Assembly (NCBI GenBank): GCA_030998225.1
Contig: JAPYXD010000714.1
Coordinates: 992,001-1,056,000 of the forward strand
Source of the DNA: Diplolepis rosae
Lineage: Eukaryota > Arthropoda > Insecta > Hymenoptera > Diplolepididae
Direction of reading: 5' to 3'
Length of the DNA: 64,000 nucleotides
Both the position numbers and the translations under genes were made by a program. This document shows positions 1 through 10,493 of the stretch, one piece after another. Each line of letters starts with the position of its first letter. The stretch's first letter is position 1. The notes under the pieces are model-generated. The model did no database searches, had not been told where the DNA came from, and saw only the letters and a list, made by a program, of their open reading frames with translations.

Positions 1-1758
1 GAATCAAAAATTTCAATACTGGTTTTTGATAGTGCTCATATATCTCTACAAATTATCCCTATAACATTTTCTGATTAAATCAAAATTAGAAATGTTACAG
101 CATATTCAATTTCGAAAAAAGTCAATATAAAAATTCCAGTTTCTGCTTAAATTATACGAGATACGAAAAAACGTTATGATACAATATTATTTTCTACATA
201 AAGACCTACAAATTTGAATTGTAACATTTTTCATAAGATGCATATTTTTCTTTTTAATTTAAAAAAAAGCTATTGAAAATCCAAAATTCAATTTTTTAAC
301 AATAATATGTGAAACACGAAAAAAACGTAAGAATACAAAGTTGTTCGCTTCAAAAAGATCTACAAATTTTGTCTCACACAGTTTCTGAAAAAATATATAT
401 TTTTCGTTTCAATTCCAAAAAATACGATGAAAATTCAAGAATTCCATTTTTTAGACAAAATATATGAGATACATAAAAAACGTTTAGATGAAAAATTATT
501 TGCCTGAATGAGGTCTACAAATTCTCATTAAGACATTTGGGACAGGATGTATATTTTATGTTTTGATTTTAAATATTAAAAAAATTCGATTTTTTTCACC
601 AAAATATGTGAGATACGAAATTAGCGTTGTTCTGCAAAATCGTTTCCTTAAATAAAGTCTACGATTGTTTTTCCTTTTTGAGATGTTTGGAGAAAAATAA
701 ATAAATTATGCCTGCATATTGAAAAAACTTCAACAAAAATTTAGAAACAAAAAAATCGGAAAAAATTAGTTCCAAATAAAAAAAAATCTGCCCGCTTTGC
801 GGGCACATTCAAGTTTATTTCTTATAATTTGATACTGAAGCTCAAACCAATTTTACAATAATATTACAGATGATGTGAATTACACATTTTCTCAAAGTCA
901 CTCTATTTCTTTTTGAATTGATGTGAAACAGGAGATTCAATTTACTCAAGGCTCTATCAGCCTTAAGGAACACATTCTCATCATGACGCTCGCTCTTCGC
1001 GCTCGATTTTCTGTATACATTTTAGTAACTTTTTAATAAATTACATGATTAAATTAATTTATTTTCTTCGAAATCTCTCAAAAGGAAAAAAAAATCGTAG
1101 ACTTTATTTAAGGAAACGATTTTGCAGAACAACGCTTATTTCGTATCTCACATATTTTGGTGAAAAAAATCGAATTTTTTTAATATTAAAAATCAAAACA
1201 TAAAATATACATCCTGTCCCGAAATGTCCTAATGAGAATTTGTAAACCTCATTTGGGCAAACAATTTTCCATATAAACGTGTTTTTTGTATCTGACATAT
1301 TTTGTCTAAAAAATAGAATTTTTGAATTTTAAACGTATTTTTTGGAGTTGAAACGAAAAATATATGTTTTATCAGAAACTGTGTGAGACAATACTTGTAG
1401 ACCTTTTTGAAACTAACAACTTTGTATTCTAACGTTTTTTTCTTATTTTACATGGTATTGTTAAAAAATTGAATTTTGGATTTTCAATAGTTTTTTTTTT
1501 AATTAAAAAGAAAAATATGCATCTTATGAAAAATGTTACAATTCAAATATATAGTTCTTTATTTATTCAATAATATTGTATTAAAACGTTTTTTCGTATC
1601 TCGTATAATTTAACTGGAAAATGGAATTTTGATATTGACTTTTTTCGAATTTGAATATGCTGTAACATTTCTAATTTTGATTTAATCAAAAAATGTTATC
1701 AAGATAATTTGTAGAGATTTATGAGCACTATTTAAAACCAGTATTGAAATTTTTTATT
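1..1758. repeat. Long palindromic (foldback) element, left end outside window
   Basis: Positions 1-~715 match, imperfectly, the reverse complement of ~1045-1758. For example, the CAATACTGG near position 17 pairs with CCAGTATTG near 1740. The ~330 bp centre contains a perfect TGCCCGC-TTT-GCGGGCA hairpin (about 790-806). It also has a GCCTGCATATTG-type stretch that recurs at ~8320 and ~8925, linking this palindrome to the one at 7934-9317. No transposase gene is visible. Only the right arm is included in the 21 kb duplication. Confidence 0.85.
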
Positions 1759-1919
1759 TTTTCAAAAAATTATTTTCAAAAACACAAAAGTAGTGTTCCA
1801 TCCCTCAATTTTGATTGGATGTGGCTGGTTAACGAACTTGTCCTTACCTTTTCGGCTCCGATAAAGTGTACCAAAGCTCAATTCAATCTGATAATTCTAT
1901 CGAGAGTTATGCCGCACAC

Positions 1920-1945
1920 GACCTACAGACAGACAGACAGACACT
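1920..1945. repeat. (ACAG)n-type microsatellite
   Basis: A short run of CAGA tetranucleotide repeats lies just outside the palindrome arm and is preserved at 22884-22909 in the second copy. It lies within sequence continuing from the foldback arm, so it may be part of that repeat family. Confidence 0.7.
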
Positions 1946-2037
1946 TTCGTAAAAACCATTTTTTCTGACTCAGGGGTCTCAAAACGTAAAGATTTGATGA
2001 AAATTTCGAAAGTCATTTTTTACATAAAACCAATACC

Positions 2038-2225
2038 TTCTCATCCATGATGAGAATGTAAAAATTCAATTGTTCATAAAAATGTACTATATTATTATTG
2101 CAAAAAAAACAATGAAATGTGTGCTATAACTTTTTTGAAGTCTTGTGCTCTTTCGCGCATTTCAAGTGCAAGGGTTACATTTCATACTCAAAACTGCTTT
2201 TAAAGTGAGCTGTTAAAAAAAAAAC
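2038..2225. repeat. Dispersed repeat shared with the 8 kb palindrome
   Basis: This ~180 bp stretch (motif GTGTGCTATAACTTTTTTGA, then GCAAGGGTTACATTT and AAAACTGCTTTTA) recurs in the same orientation near 8990-9165 and inverted near 8095-8270. The env-bearing interval 2226-8090 is therefore bracketed by inverted copies of the same repeat. Positions 2226-3500 between this repeat and the LTR region are AT-rich, and I see no gene there. Confidence 0.75.
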
Positions 2226-3729
2226 TGTTAGCATTATTAAAATATATGCATAAAGTATATTAAAATTGAAGTTAAAAGCTGTATTCTTCTTAAGAAGGAA
2301 GTATTTCGAATTTAATATGCTCTACTGAAAAACAAACTTCTATCATATGCGATGAAAGTTTAATACAGAAATTTCTAACAGTATTCCGACAAATTTTACC
2401 TGAGTAATAATTTACTCAAATTAATTCGAAATTAAATTTAAAATTCGAATAAAGGCAGGATCATTATAAATATAAATGACGAAAACTAATAGGTAAATAT
2501 CTGTGGGCACTCATATAATCACATGTGTTATATTTCTATATTCTGGGTTATATTATATTGTTTTAGATTATTAATGTAAATAATGAAAACTAACGCGTGA
2601 ATATCTGTACGAATTAATATAATCGCACATTTTGGTTTGTATAAATTCTAAATTATACTATATTATAGTTCAAATATATATATAGCTTAGAACTTTCTAA
2701 ATAAATGTAAACTGTGGGAAAATATTATAAATTGGCACAGGATTCAGATGACTGGAAATTGAAAGCAAGAAGGAGAACGCAAGTCTTAAAGAAATAAATT
2801 CAAGAATCAAAATATTAAAAAATAGTACGCTAGCGCACATAGTCATTTTTCTGCTCTATCTGGCTACGTTGTGAGAAAAGAATACATTAAAATCAGACTC
2901 AAAACGTGGAAAATCTCAAACACAAGTATCAATGATGTTTAGTTTTTCCATAGTTTCCACATAGTTTTTATATACTTTTCCCTACATCCCCTTCCGAATT
3001 TCCTATTTATGTTTTTGTTAAATGCATAAGTACTACGGTGCTTTTCCATAAATAATATAAACTATAAATACTATAAACAAACTTTGATAGCTGCAAGTTA
3101 CCATAGCCAGTGCAGACGATATTTCTGAAAAGGATCTGAACCATTGTTTTTTCTAAGTATGAAAAATATTTAAGATGTCAGAGTCCAGAATTAATAATCA
3201 ACGAACTCGATTTAATTATTTTATATCGATATTTGATTTATTGGTGTCATGAAATATGATCCAAAAATTTCAACTATGTCAAATATCCATTTCATCACAA
3301 ACTTCACTTGGCAACAGGTAATAACAAGTAGGCTACCAAGTAGTTAGGCAATCGGTAATTGCAAAATTACCGGTAAGCATGAATTCCTTCCAAAAATCAG
3401 GCCACCCAGAAAAATCCCAAAATCATCAAGATGCCCCACCTAAGCATCATCGATACAAGTCTATAAAACGAATCAATTAGAAATCAAAATTGGCAGTTAC
3501 TCGAGCAACATGGTACTAACCAGAAATACTCGGACAGTAGAGAATGTAGTTTTTCTACTTTGCCCGTCCGCGGTTCGGAACAAGTACGTCCTATCACCTG
3601 GATAGTTGACTTAGATTCGTAAAAAGGCCTAGCCAGGGCCCCAAATTGGGGATTGTACTTGGGCGGACGTAAATACTTCTAAAATCTTTCCTCCGACGAA
3701 AGCCGTTCACGGGGTTGTCGCGCTAAAAA

Positions 3730-4382
3730 ATTATACAAGTAAAACTTTTACCACTACGCTTCGCGCTGAAATAATATTTTGAAAGCGTCTGTGGTCGGTT
3801 AGCCGCGAGAGTTAACTGTGCATATACAGCCTGGCGTTGAAAACCTAGCTAGTTAAATACTAACTAACTAAGGAAATCTACATCTTGTCGAATCTCAAAA
3901 CAACGAGGAGTTATTTCCTTATAACCAGAAATAGGTTTATTGTGAGACAGGAGTGGCGAAGGACAGGCAATTTAAGAGTACTGCCTCCCTTCTAGTTCAA
4001 AGCTATCCATTTATTTCTCACCATAAAACTATAAGGTCCAAGTAAAGAAAAAGGGTGTGTGCGCGAGTGAGTCGCGTAAGGACAAGGGTGGTTCCTTTTT
4101 GGAACCACGACAATCTCAAATCGAATTTGGCCCGGATCTCCAGGACTTCAGCAGCCAGAATGTATTCTCTTGTTTGCTTTTGCTCCCAGGACATCCGGTA
4201 GGAATAAGGAAGAATAATAAACACAAGACGGCGGTAATGTACCTATGTTTCGTTCTAGTTTACTTTTTCTTGTTTTGACTCATGTAAAAAATGTCCACAT
4301 CAGTTTATTTGATTTTTTTTCCGAAAATAAAATTGTCTTCTTATATGAATTTTAGCCACTTGATTTAAACTTATTTGAAGCA
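3730..4382 (-). mobile_element. LTR of env-carrying retroelement (boundaries approximate)
   Basis: On the minus strand a polypurine tract (4383-4405) is followed immediately by TGCTTCAAATAAG, the expected TG start of a 3' LTR. An AATAAA polyadenylation signal lies near 3940. The other end is not defined, because no second LTR lies in the window to compare. I place it near 3730, where a GCGCGACAACCCCGTG sequence resembles a primer-binding site. The duplicate lies at 24696-25348. ORFs of 68-73 codons inside it are not genes. Confidence 0.55.
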
Positions 4383-4405
4383 CCTTCCCCCTTTTCTTTC
4401 TTTCA
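4383..4405 (-). other. Polypurine tract of env-carrying retroelement
   Basis: The minus strand reads as an almost pure purine run (GAAAGAAAGAAAAGGGGGAA...) directly before the TG of the LTR. This is the usual site of plus-strand priming in LTR retroelements. It lies about 550 bases after the end of env, as expected. The copy in block A' is at 25349-25371. Confidence 0.65.
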
Positions 4406-4956
4406 AAATTAAAAGTAATAGGCGTAAGCATGTAGAATACACTCTCAGTTCGAGAGTAGAAGACCAACGACCCCACATAATAATAAACGAATTTGTTTAA
4501 TATTTATATTAACTAAATTCGGCAGTTTGGACGACCTCCGCGTACTCATTATACTAATGAATAAAAGATATTAAGGGTAATTGTTTTTTTACTTTTTATG
4601 CATTTTATTTAAATTGATAATAGCCGTACGTAACACCATTAGAAATCTATTTCTCCATTAGAAAAACAATTCTTATATTACAATACGGTTACAAAAACTG
4701 TTCTTCTAAAGGTACATTCCCAGTGATCATGCTGTGGTTTTACAGTATAGAAAAAGAGAGATGGATTGTGTCTGTATCAGGAAAATTTGAAAGGATGGAA
4801 AATATGGGTTTTTTCTAGTTTAGATACGTTTGAAAAGAAGTAGTTAAAATTTGAATGATAGATCACTTAGAAGTGGTTTTGTTGATAGGCTAAGAGGAGT
4901 TTTTTGCACACTGGTTTTATTTTCATTGTATTTTTATTAGATTTTTTTGAAATTTT

Positions 4957-6837
4957 TTAAATTTTAATTAGTATTATTAATAGAATAAGTATTATAAGAA
5001 AAGTAACTATAGTATGTGTTATATATATTTTATGTGCACTAGAATTAAAAATAGAAGGGTTAATTGTTTGAATATTCGCATATTTTGTGAGTAAGAAAAC
5101 ATGACTTTCGAAGGTCGATATTAGCATGTCATCTTTTTTATCATAAAGATGTAAAACATTTTTTAGCAAGTGATGTTCTGTGATCGACATATTATGTAAG
5201 AAGGGAGAAATTATTTTAAGAGAAGTAGTCGATTTACTAAGTGGAATTGAGTTATCCATTATTTTTGGATAATTTTTAATATTCTAGTATGGAATTGATG
5301 AGTCCAAATTGCAGTCAGATTCTATTTCTAAAATTCCTATTCCTTGAAGAGTAATTGGGGTTTTGGAATTTTTGTAGCAACATAAAAAGATTTGTTTTGA
5401 TTGGGGTTGAATGTGTTTTAAATACTTGAAATTCTTCAGAAGATGGAATTGGTATGGCCATAGTAAAAATTAAGTAGCTATTGAAAGTAACAGTATATTA
5501 CGTGCCTAGGCGCGCAATGAGGGTTATTGCGTGACAAACGACAATGCTGGCAGGAGATCGAAGCCGAGGCGCTATCAGTCCTGCAAGCATTGTCGCGAGT
5601 CTCGTAATTTCCCGAATTGTGTGCATTGGCACGTATTCTATTTTATGTGACTTCGGTGCGTAAACGAGTTTTTATGCGTACACTCGAATCTAATCTAGTA
5701 TTGTAGTTGTTTGCGGCGCTAGTCATCACACTTGATATGTCACGACTAGTCCCGGCCATTTTGATTTTATCGATCTTGTGTAGTAGTAATGGATTTTAAT
5801 AGACGCATGTGCAGTTCAAATGTACAAGGCTTTGCCAGTAAGGTGCTAACGCTGTACGAAGAAGAAGAAGAATGAGAAGAAGATTGTGCTCCGTTGCATG
5901 GCTATAGGCGCATGCGCAGTTCAATTTTTACATTTCATTCCTCTGCAGCGCAATATACTACATTGCGCTACTGTTAACTGTAGCGAAAAAACGAGTTTGC
6001 ATGCCGGTGGCACATAAAGTATCTTATTTTAGAAAATGGAATGACCATAGAAAAAAGAGACGTTGGAAGGTGAGGGTCTTCTTTGTTAGATCTGAAGTCT
6101 AGGAAGGTATCTGGAAGCAGCATGGGGTGCCATAAATATGTAGCGGCATGGGTTATCGTTTCCGTAAGTTGTGTTTGGAGTGATAAAAAGGATCGGGATA
6201 TTTCATGCAAGTCCATTAGCAGATTTGCTGCAAGAATTCTATAGATGTGCAAATTTGGGTAAATTTGTGATTTATGCCAGTTTTTGTACATCGTAACGTT
6301 GTTGAGATTGGATGAAAGATTTTCAAGTTGTTCAGAAAATGGATTTGGAAGTAGGAACAAATTTTCTTTAGGCCAATAAAAAGAAGTCATTTGTCTTATT
6401 TTTTATTGTGGAAGAACTTTTTTAATTTGGTGTAAAAATAGATCACTATTTCTGGGAATATTAGTGATATTACGAGCTTGTCTGGATATAAATGAAATTA
6501 CTTCAAGAAAATAATTTTTACATTTTTTCATAAATTCCAGCTGAGTGTGGTGATTATATATATTACAGTTATTTGCAATATTTGTAAGTATACAATGTTC
6601 ATAAAGTTTGTGAGAAATATTTACTATTTTATATTTCAAGTTTTCTGGTTACAAAATGTCCAAATAAGAGATAAAATTATAATTTTCGGAAAATAGACGT
6701 ATTTTTGAAATTGGTTCAAAATAAATACCAGATGAGTGATAAAATTGTGAATTGATATACAAATTTTTTGCTTCAGAAGTAAAAAACAGAATTAACATCA
6801 AGTATACGCCAGAAGGTAGTTGGTATAGGAATTTCAT
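4957..6837 (-). pseudogene. env: Insect retrovirus env (baculovirus F-like fusion glycoprotein) remnant
   Basis: The minus-strand reading starts at 6837 with a hydrophobic signal-like stretch (MLILFFTSE), followed by a GIYFEP...IRLFSENY-type segment typical of the F/env N-terminal domain. Downstream, around 6060-6180, is a long helical stretch ending ITHAATYLWHPMLLP, close to the conserved region of the Baculo_F family that precedes the membrane-proximal part. The C-terminal piece (5259-4957) ends in a strongly hydrophobic transmembrane helix (IVTFLIILILLIILI). In that family the protein is a furin-cleaved class I fusion glycoprotein on the virion surface. This gene is broken: stops near 6649 and 6403 and frame changes, plus a 520-bp MITE at 5498-6017. 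The errantivirus-like assignment is inference from motifs. No active protein can be made. Confidence 0.72.
5498..6017. mobile_element. MITE with TA target site inside env
   Basis: The ends form an imperfect terminal inverted repeat: CGTGCCTAGGCGCGCAA on the left against the reverse complement of TTGCATGCCGGTGGCACA on the right, flanked by TA on both sides. There is no coding capacity. Related fragments occur at 10494-10936, ~18686-18740 and ~61796-61990, so this is a dispersed family. The TA target suggests mobilisation by a Tc1/mariner-type transposase, which is inference. Duplicate at 26464-26983. Confidence 0.7.
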
Positions 6838-7299
6838 TATGCTTCTGGAATGGCTGAAAAAGAAGAAAGGATTAATTTCGGATAAAATTGGATACTTACG
6901 TATGGTTGGATTTAGGTCTAGAAGTTTTTTGGAAAAAAGGGGAAAATAGACTACTAAATGTTGAGGAGATTCGAGGCGGAAATGGAGGGGGAAATTGTGT
7001 TGATTTATCAGCTTTAAAAACATTCCGCCTACGGCATTCCTTTGTAGCATGCATTTAAGTGTTACAATATCTACATGATAAGATGTAAAAAAAACTAGAC
7101 CATTAGAGAAGGACAGACTTATGCGCTTATACACAAGGTGGCTAAATTTAAGCCAAAATCTTCTGTTAGACGTAACAAATTTAAGACTTTTTTTTTCTGT
7201 GTAATTTCGGTCTTGGATCTGTTTGAACACTTTGATTTTTTGTTTTTTTTTCGTTTCTTCACAAGGCATTATTGTAAAAAACCTCATCGCAATGATCAT
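6838..7299 (-). pseudogene. Unassigned reading frame between dsRBD-like ORF and env
   Basis: An open frame of about 150 codons runs from 7299 into the env start at 6837 without a stop. It overlaps the 3' end of the dsRBD-like ORF in another frame. It is rich in Lys, Phe and Leu and I recognise no domain. It may be a continuation of the dsRBD-like protein after a frameshift, or the leader region of a spliced env message. The same frame is intact in the duplicate (27804-28265). I can assign no function. Confidence 0.35.
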
Positions 7300-7591
7300 A
7301 CGATCTTATTAATAGCTGTAGTAATTTCAAAGCAGCTCTACTTTCGGCTAACTCGCTTGTAGGACCCGCTTGTACAACAAAATGATCGTTTGTGTTAACT
7401 TGAGCAAGAAAAAATGATTTGGATTTTGAATTTGGATCTGGATAAACGATGTATTGTGGTAACGGTAATCCATATTTTATCGTAAAATTTCGCAAAATTT
7501 TCACGTGGTTTAAAAGTCCCATAGAGTCTGTTCTACATATCTTTTTTTTGTAACTTCGTACGTGGGTAGGCTCATCATAGTAATGCTCCAT
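7259..7591 (-). CDS. dsRNA-binding-domain-like small protein next to env
   Basis: A 110-codon ORF. Residues ~27-93 fit the dsRBD layout in order and length: an N-terminal helix ending NFTIKYGLPLPQY, a beta strand with IVYPD, a linker, FFLAQVNTNDHFVVQAG, then a C-terminal helix AESRAALKLLQLL. The basic KKxAK signature that contacts the RNA backbone in canonical domains is replaced by SELAES, so it could be a divergent or non-binding (L44-like) member. It sits immediately upstream of env on the same strand. In viruses, proteins of this fold often mask dsRNA from Dicer. That role here is inference. The frame stays open upstream to about 7725 without another ATG, so a longer or spliced product is possible. 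The duplicate at 28225-28665 is nearly identical. Confidence 0.5.
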   Translation of the reverse strand: MEHYYDEPTHVRSYKKKICRTDSMGLLNHVKILRNFTIKYGLPLPQYIVYPDPNSKSKSFFLAQVNTNDHFVVQAGPTSELAESRAALKLLQLLIRSYDHCDEVFYNNAL

Positions 7592-7933
7592 TGCAGATGA
7601 TTTCCTGAAGCGGTATGGAATATTTATATTAGAATTTATTGTACTGATTGGGGGGTCTGTATCCGCATTTATAACATTTCTTAAAGCTTTTTCCAGAAAA
7701 GGGCGATGTAGTAGAGATATTATTTCGTTTTATTTTATAAGTATTTATATTTTTATTGTTGGAAAAATTTCCTTTATTATATGTGGATTATTTAGGTTTG
7801 TGCTCCATGTGGGAATATTACAGTCATCTTGCTTAAAAATTCCAGTTTTGAATTAAGTATGGCCAGAGAGCTACCATGTCGATAAAACAGGGAATATTTT
7901 CAATGAGATCATCTATCTATTTCGTTTGTTGTA

Positions 7934-9317
7934 TATGGGTGATTTCATGGGAGATTTACAGTCAAAATTTTTTTTCCACGAAACATTTTTTTTCGCCTTT
8001 TTACTTCGAAAATAATCGACACGTATTTTCTTTTCAATGTGATACTTGAAAATTTCGAGATATAATTTTTTTAAGTTTGGCACTCAGGAAAATTTTTTTT
8101 TTCCAACAGCTCACTGTAAAAGCAGTTTTGAATATAAAATGTAACCCTTGCAGTTCAAATGCGCAAAAGAGTACAACCTTTCAAAAAAGTTATAGCACAC
8201 ATTTCGTTGTTTTTTTTGTAATAACAATATAGTACATTTTAATAAACAATTGAATTTTTTTTAATTTGGAACTAATATTTTTCCGATTTTTTTTGTTTCT
8301 AAATCTTTGTTGAAGTTTTTTCAATATGCAGGCAAAATTTTGGAACTGAAAAATGAAAACTGTAGGTGTAATTAATTTATAAAATCTGTCCCGCGCGTTG
8401 CAACGAGCGATCTCGCACGCTGCAACTACGCTTAAGCTTGATTAGGCATGCTCGGGCTCGAAGCACGTGTGGCAGTGAATGCAGTGACCGCTGTTTTAGT
8501 TTTCTGTGAATCCTCCTCAAGTGTTCACCTGTTTCAAATTAATACAGAAATGCCAAGCTCTCGATTTAAACATGTAAAATTTTATGATAAAATTACTCTA
8601 AATGATACACTTATGACGCAAATTTTGTTTTTGCTTTTTTCCACTATGATTTTTTTTATTAAACGGATTGCAGCAGACATGTTTAAATCGAGAGCTTGGC
8701 ATTTCTGTATTAATTTGAAATAGGTGAACACTTGAGGACCATTCACAGAAAACTAAAACAGCGGTCACTGCATTCACTGCCACACGTGCTTCGAGTCGGA
8801 GCATGCCTAATCAAGCTTAAGGATAGTTTCAGCGTGCGAGCTCTCTCGTTGCAACGCGCGGGACAGAATTTATAAATTAATTACACCTACAGTTTTCATT
8901 TTTCCATTCCAAAATTTTGCCTGCATATTGAAAAAAATTCAACAAAGATTTAGAAACAAAAATATCGGAAAAAAATTAGTTCCAAATTAAAAAAAATTCA
9001 ATTATTTATAAAAATGTACTATATTGTTATTACAGAAAAAAAACGAAATGTGTGCTATAACTAATTTTAAAGCTTGTACTCTTCCGTGCATTTCAAGTGC
9101 AAGGGTTACATTTTATATTCAAAACTGCTTTTACAGTGAGCTGTTGAAAAAAAAAAATTTTCCCGAATGCCAAACTTAAAAAAATTATATCTCGAAATTT
9201 TCAAGTATCACATTGAAAAAAAATACGTGTCGATTATTTTAGAAGTAAGAAGGCAAAAAAAATGTTTCATCGAAATAAAAATTTTCACTGTAAATGTCCC
9301 ATGAAATGACCCATATA
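7934..9317. repeat. 1.4 kb palindrome (foldback element)
   Basis: Left arm 7934-8575 is the imperfect reverse complement of right arm 8677-9317, with a ~101 bp spacer. Matching landmarks are TCGATTTAAACATGT (8561-8575) with ACATGTTTAAATCGA (8677-), and the GCATGCTC/GAGCATGC and CGCGCGTTGCAACGAG/CTCGTTGCAACGCGCG blocks. The arms share segments with the first palindrome. The ORFs inside it (8448-8804) are mirror images of each other and are artefacts of the symmetry. In block A' only the outer left arm survives (28900-29217). Confidence 0.9.
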
Positions 9318-9492
9318 TTTTTTACATAAAATATATATTTTTATATAAGGTTTTACATATATTTTATTTTTATTTTTACCATTTTTCGACAAAATAAAAT
9401 TTCTATATCTTGTTTAAATTGGATGTGTATATATATTTTTTGTTTATAATTAAAGTAAAGATATTTTTAAAATTTTTTTCATTTATTTACTT
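9318..9492. other. AT-rich spacer
   Basis: A short AT-rich stretch between the palindrome and the end of the gypsy integrase. I see neither an LTR nor a polypurine tract here, so the integrase element appears to be truncated at its 3' side. Confidence 0.5.
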
Positions 9493-10493
9493 TTAAACTT
9501 GTACATGTAAGCGTTTCAGTCTATTAATGTGAACTACAGTAGGTTTGCCTTTATAGCTTATTTTGACATTCCCTTTTCCTAACACTTCCAATATTTCATA
9601 AGGCCCTGTATAATGGTTGTCTAGTTTTTTAATTTTTCCTCCTTTTAATAAAAATACGTTACCTCCAATTTTCACTTCTAAAGGATTTATTTTTCTATCG
9701 TGGTACATTCTTGATTTTTCTTTTGCTAAAATATGATTCTCTCTTGCTTGTGTTCGTATTTTGTGTAGTTGTGTTACGAAATTAATTAAATAATCATCAT
9801 ACGTTTGTAATTTTTCTTGTTGTGATACAGGTTCACTGGAAGGTTCACGAGATAATTTACCAAAAACCAATTTATAGGGTGTGCATTTTGTGCCTTCATG
9901 TACACTAGTATTATACGAGAACATTGCTAGTTCAAGCCAATCATCCCATTCTGAATTTTTTGCAACACATTGTTTGAGATATTCTCCTAAAACATGACGT
10001 AAATGTTCTAATGATCCGTTTGATTGAGGGTGAAAAGCTGTGGTACGAAATTGTTTAATTCTAAAACGTTTTGCCAATATTTTTAATGAATTATTTAAAA
10101 AATATCTGCCTTGGCCAGTAAGTACACCTTTCGGGGATCCAAATATGCAAATAAATTTTTTCACGAAAGCATCTGCTAGCGTACTAGCTTCTTGATTAGG
10201 AATAGGTATTGCTAAAGAATATTTTGTAAAATTGTCTTGTATGGTTAGAATATATAAGTTACCAGATTTTGTTTCAGGAAGTGGACCAACAATGTCCATT
10301 GATATCTTTTCGAAAGCAGTAGTTGGTGTGTCAGTGATTACCATAGGGTTTTTTGTTTTGACTTACTAATTTTTTCAGTTGACATTGTAAACATCCTTGA
10401 ATATATTTTCGAATGTCTACTTTCATATTTTCCCAACAACATTTTTGGCGAATTTGGCTAAAAGTTTTTGTGACGCCTTTATGGCCTTTATGA
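9493..10493 (-). pseudogene. pol: Gypsy-type integrase (pol 3' part), truncated and catalytically dead
   Basis: Two overlapping frames give an integrase in order. First is the HHCC zinc-binding domain (HKGHKGVTKT...C..C, ~10350-10493). Then comes the DDE core, with the first Asp in SMDIVGPL, the second position reading VLTGQGRYF where the family has LTDxG (Asp to Gly), and the Glu in HPQSNGSLEH. Last is a basic C-terminal domain ending NRLKRLH, as in gypsy GPY/F-type tails. The missing second Asp should abolish strand transfer. The zinc domain and core are in different frames near 10331-10344. Upstream (higher coordinates) the gene is cut by a MITE fragment at 10494. It lies in segment X, which is absent from the second duplication unit. 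Confidence 0.88.

Larger units (their letters stand above)
1180..8251. repeat. Tandem duplication block A, copy 1
   Basis: This segment is repeated almost base for base at 22144-29217. The offset is 20964 at the left end and 20966 after small indels. It holds the right arm of the first palindrome, an unassigned AT-rich stretch, and the LTR, env and dsRBD-like remnants. Identity begins at the TTAATATT near 1180 and ends at AACAATT (8251). Substitutions are rare except for a cluster at about 5040-5225. Confidence 0.95.

Noticed and set aside
1104..1298. 64-codon ORF in the first palindrome
   Set aside because: It lies wholly in a palindrome arm. The mirror arm has the same string broken by stops.
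4018..4278. Two ORFs of 68-73 codons repeated at 24984-25244
   Set aside because: They fall inside the proposed LTR and overlap each other on opposite strands.
8448..8804. Two overlapping ORFs (plus 8448-8723, minus 8598-8804) giving nearly the same protein
   Set aside because: They arise because both palindrome arms encode the same string. No domain, and no other evidence of a gene.
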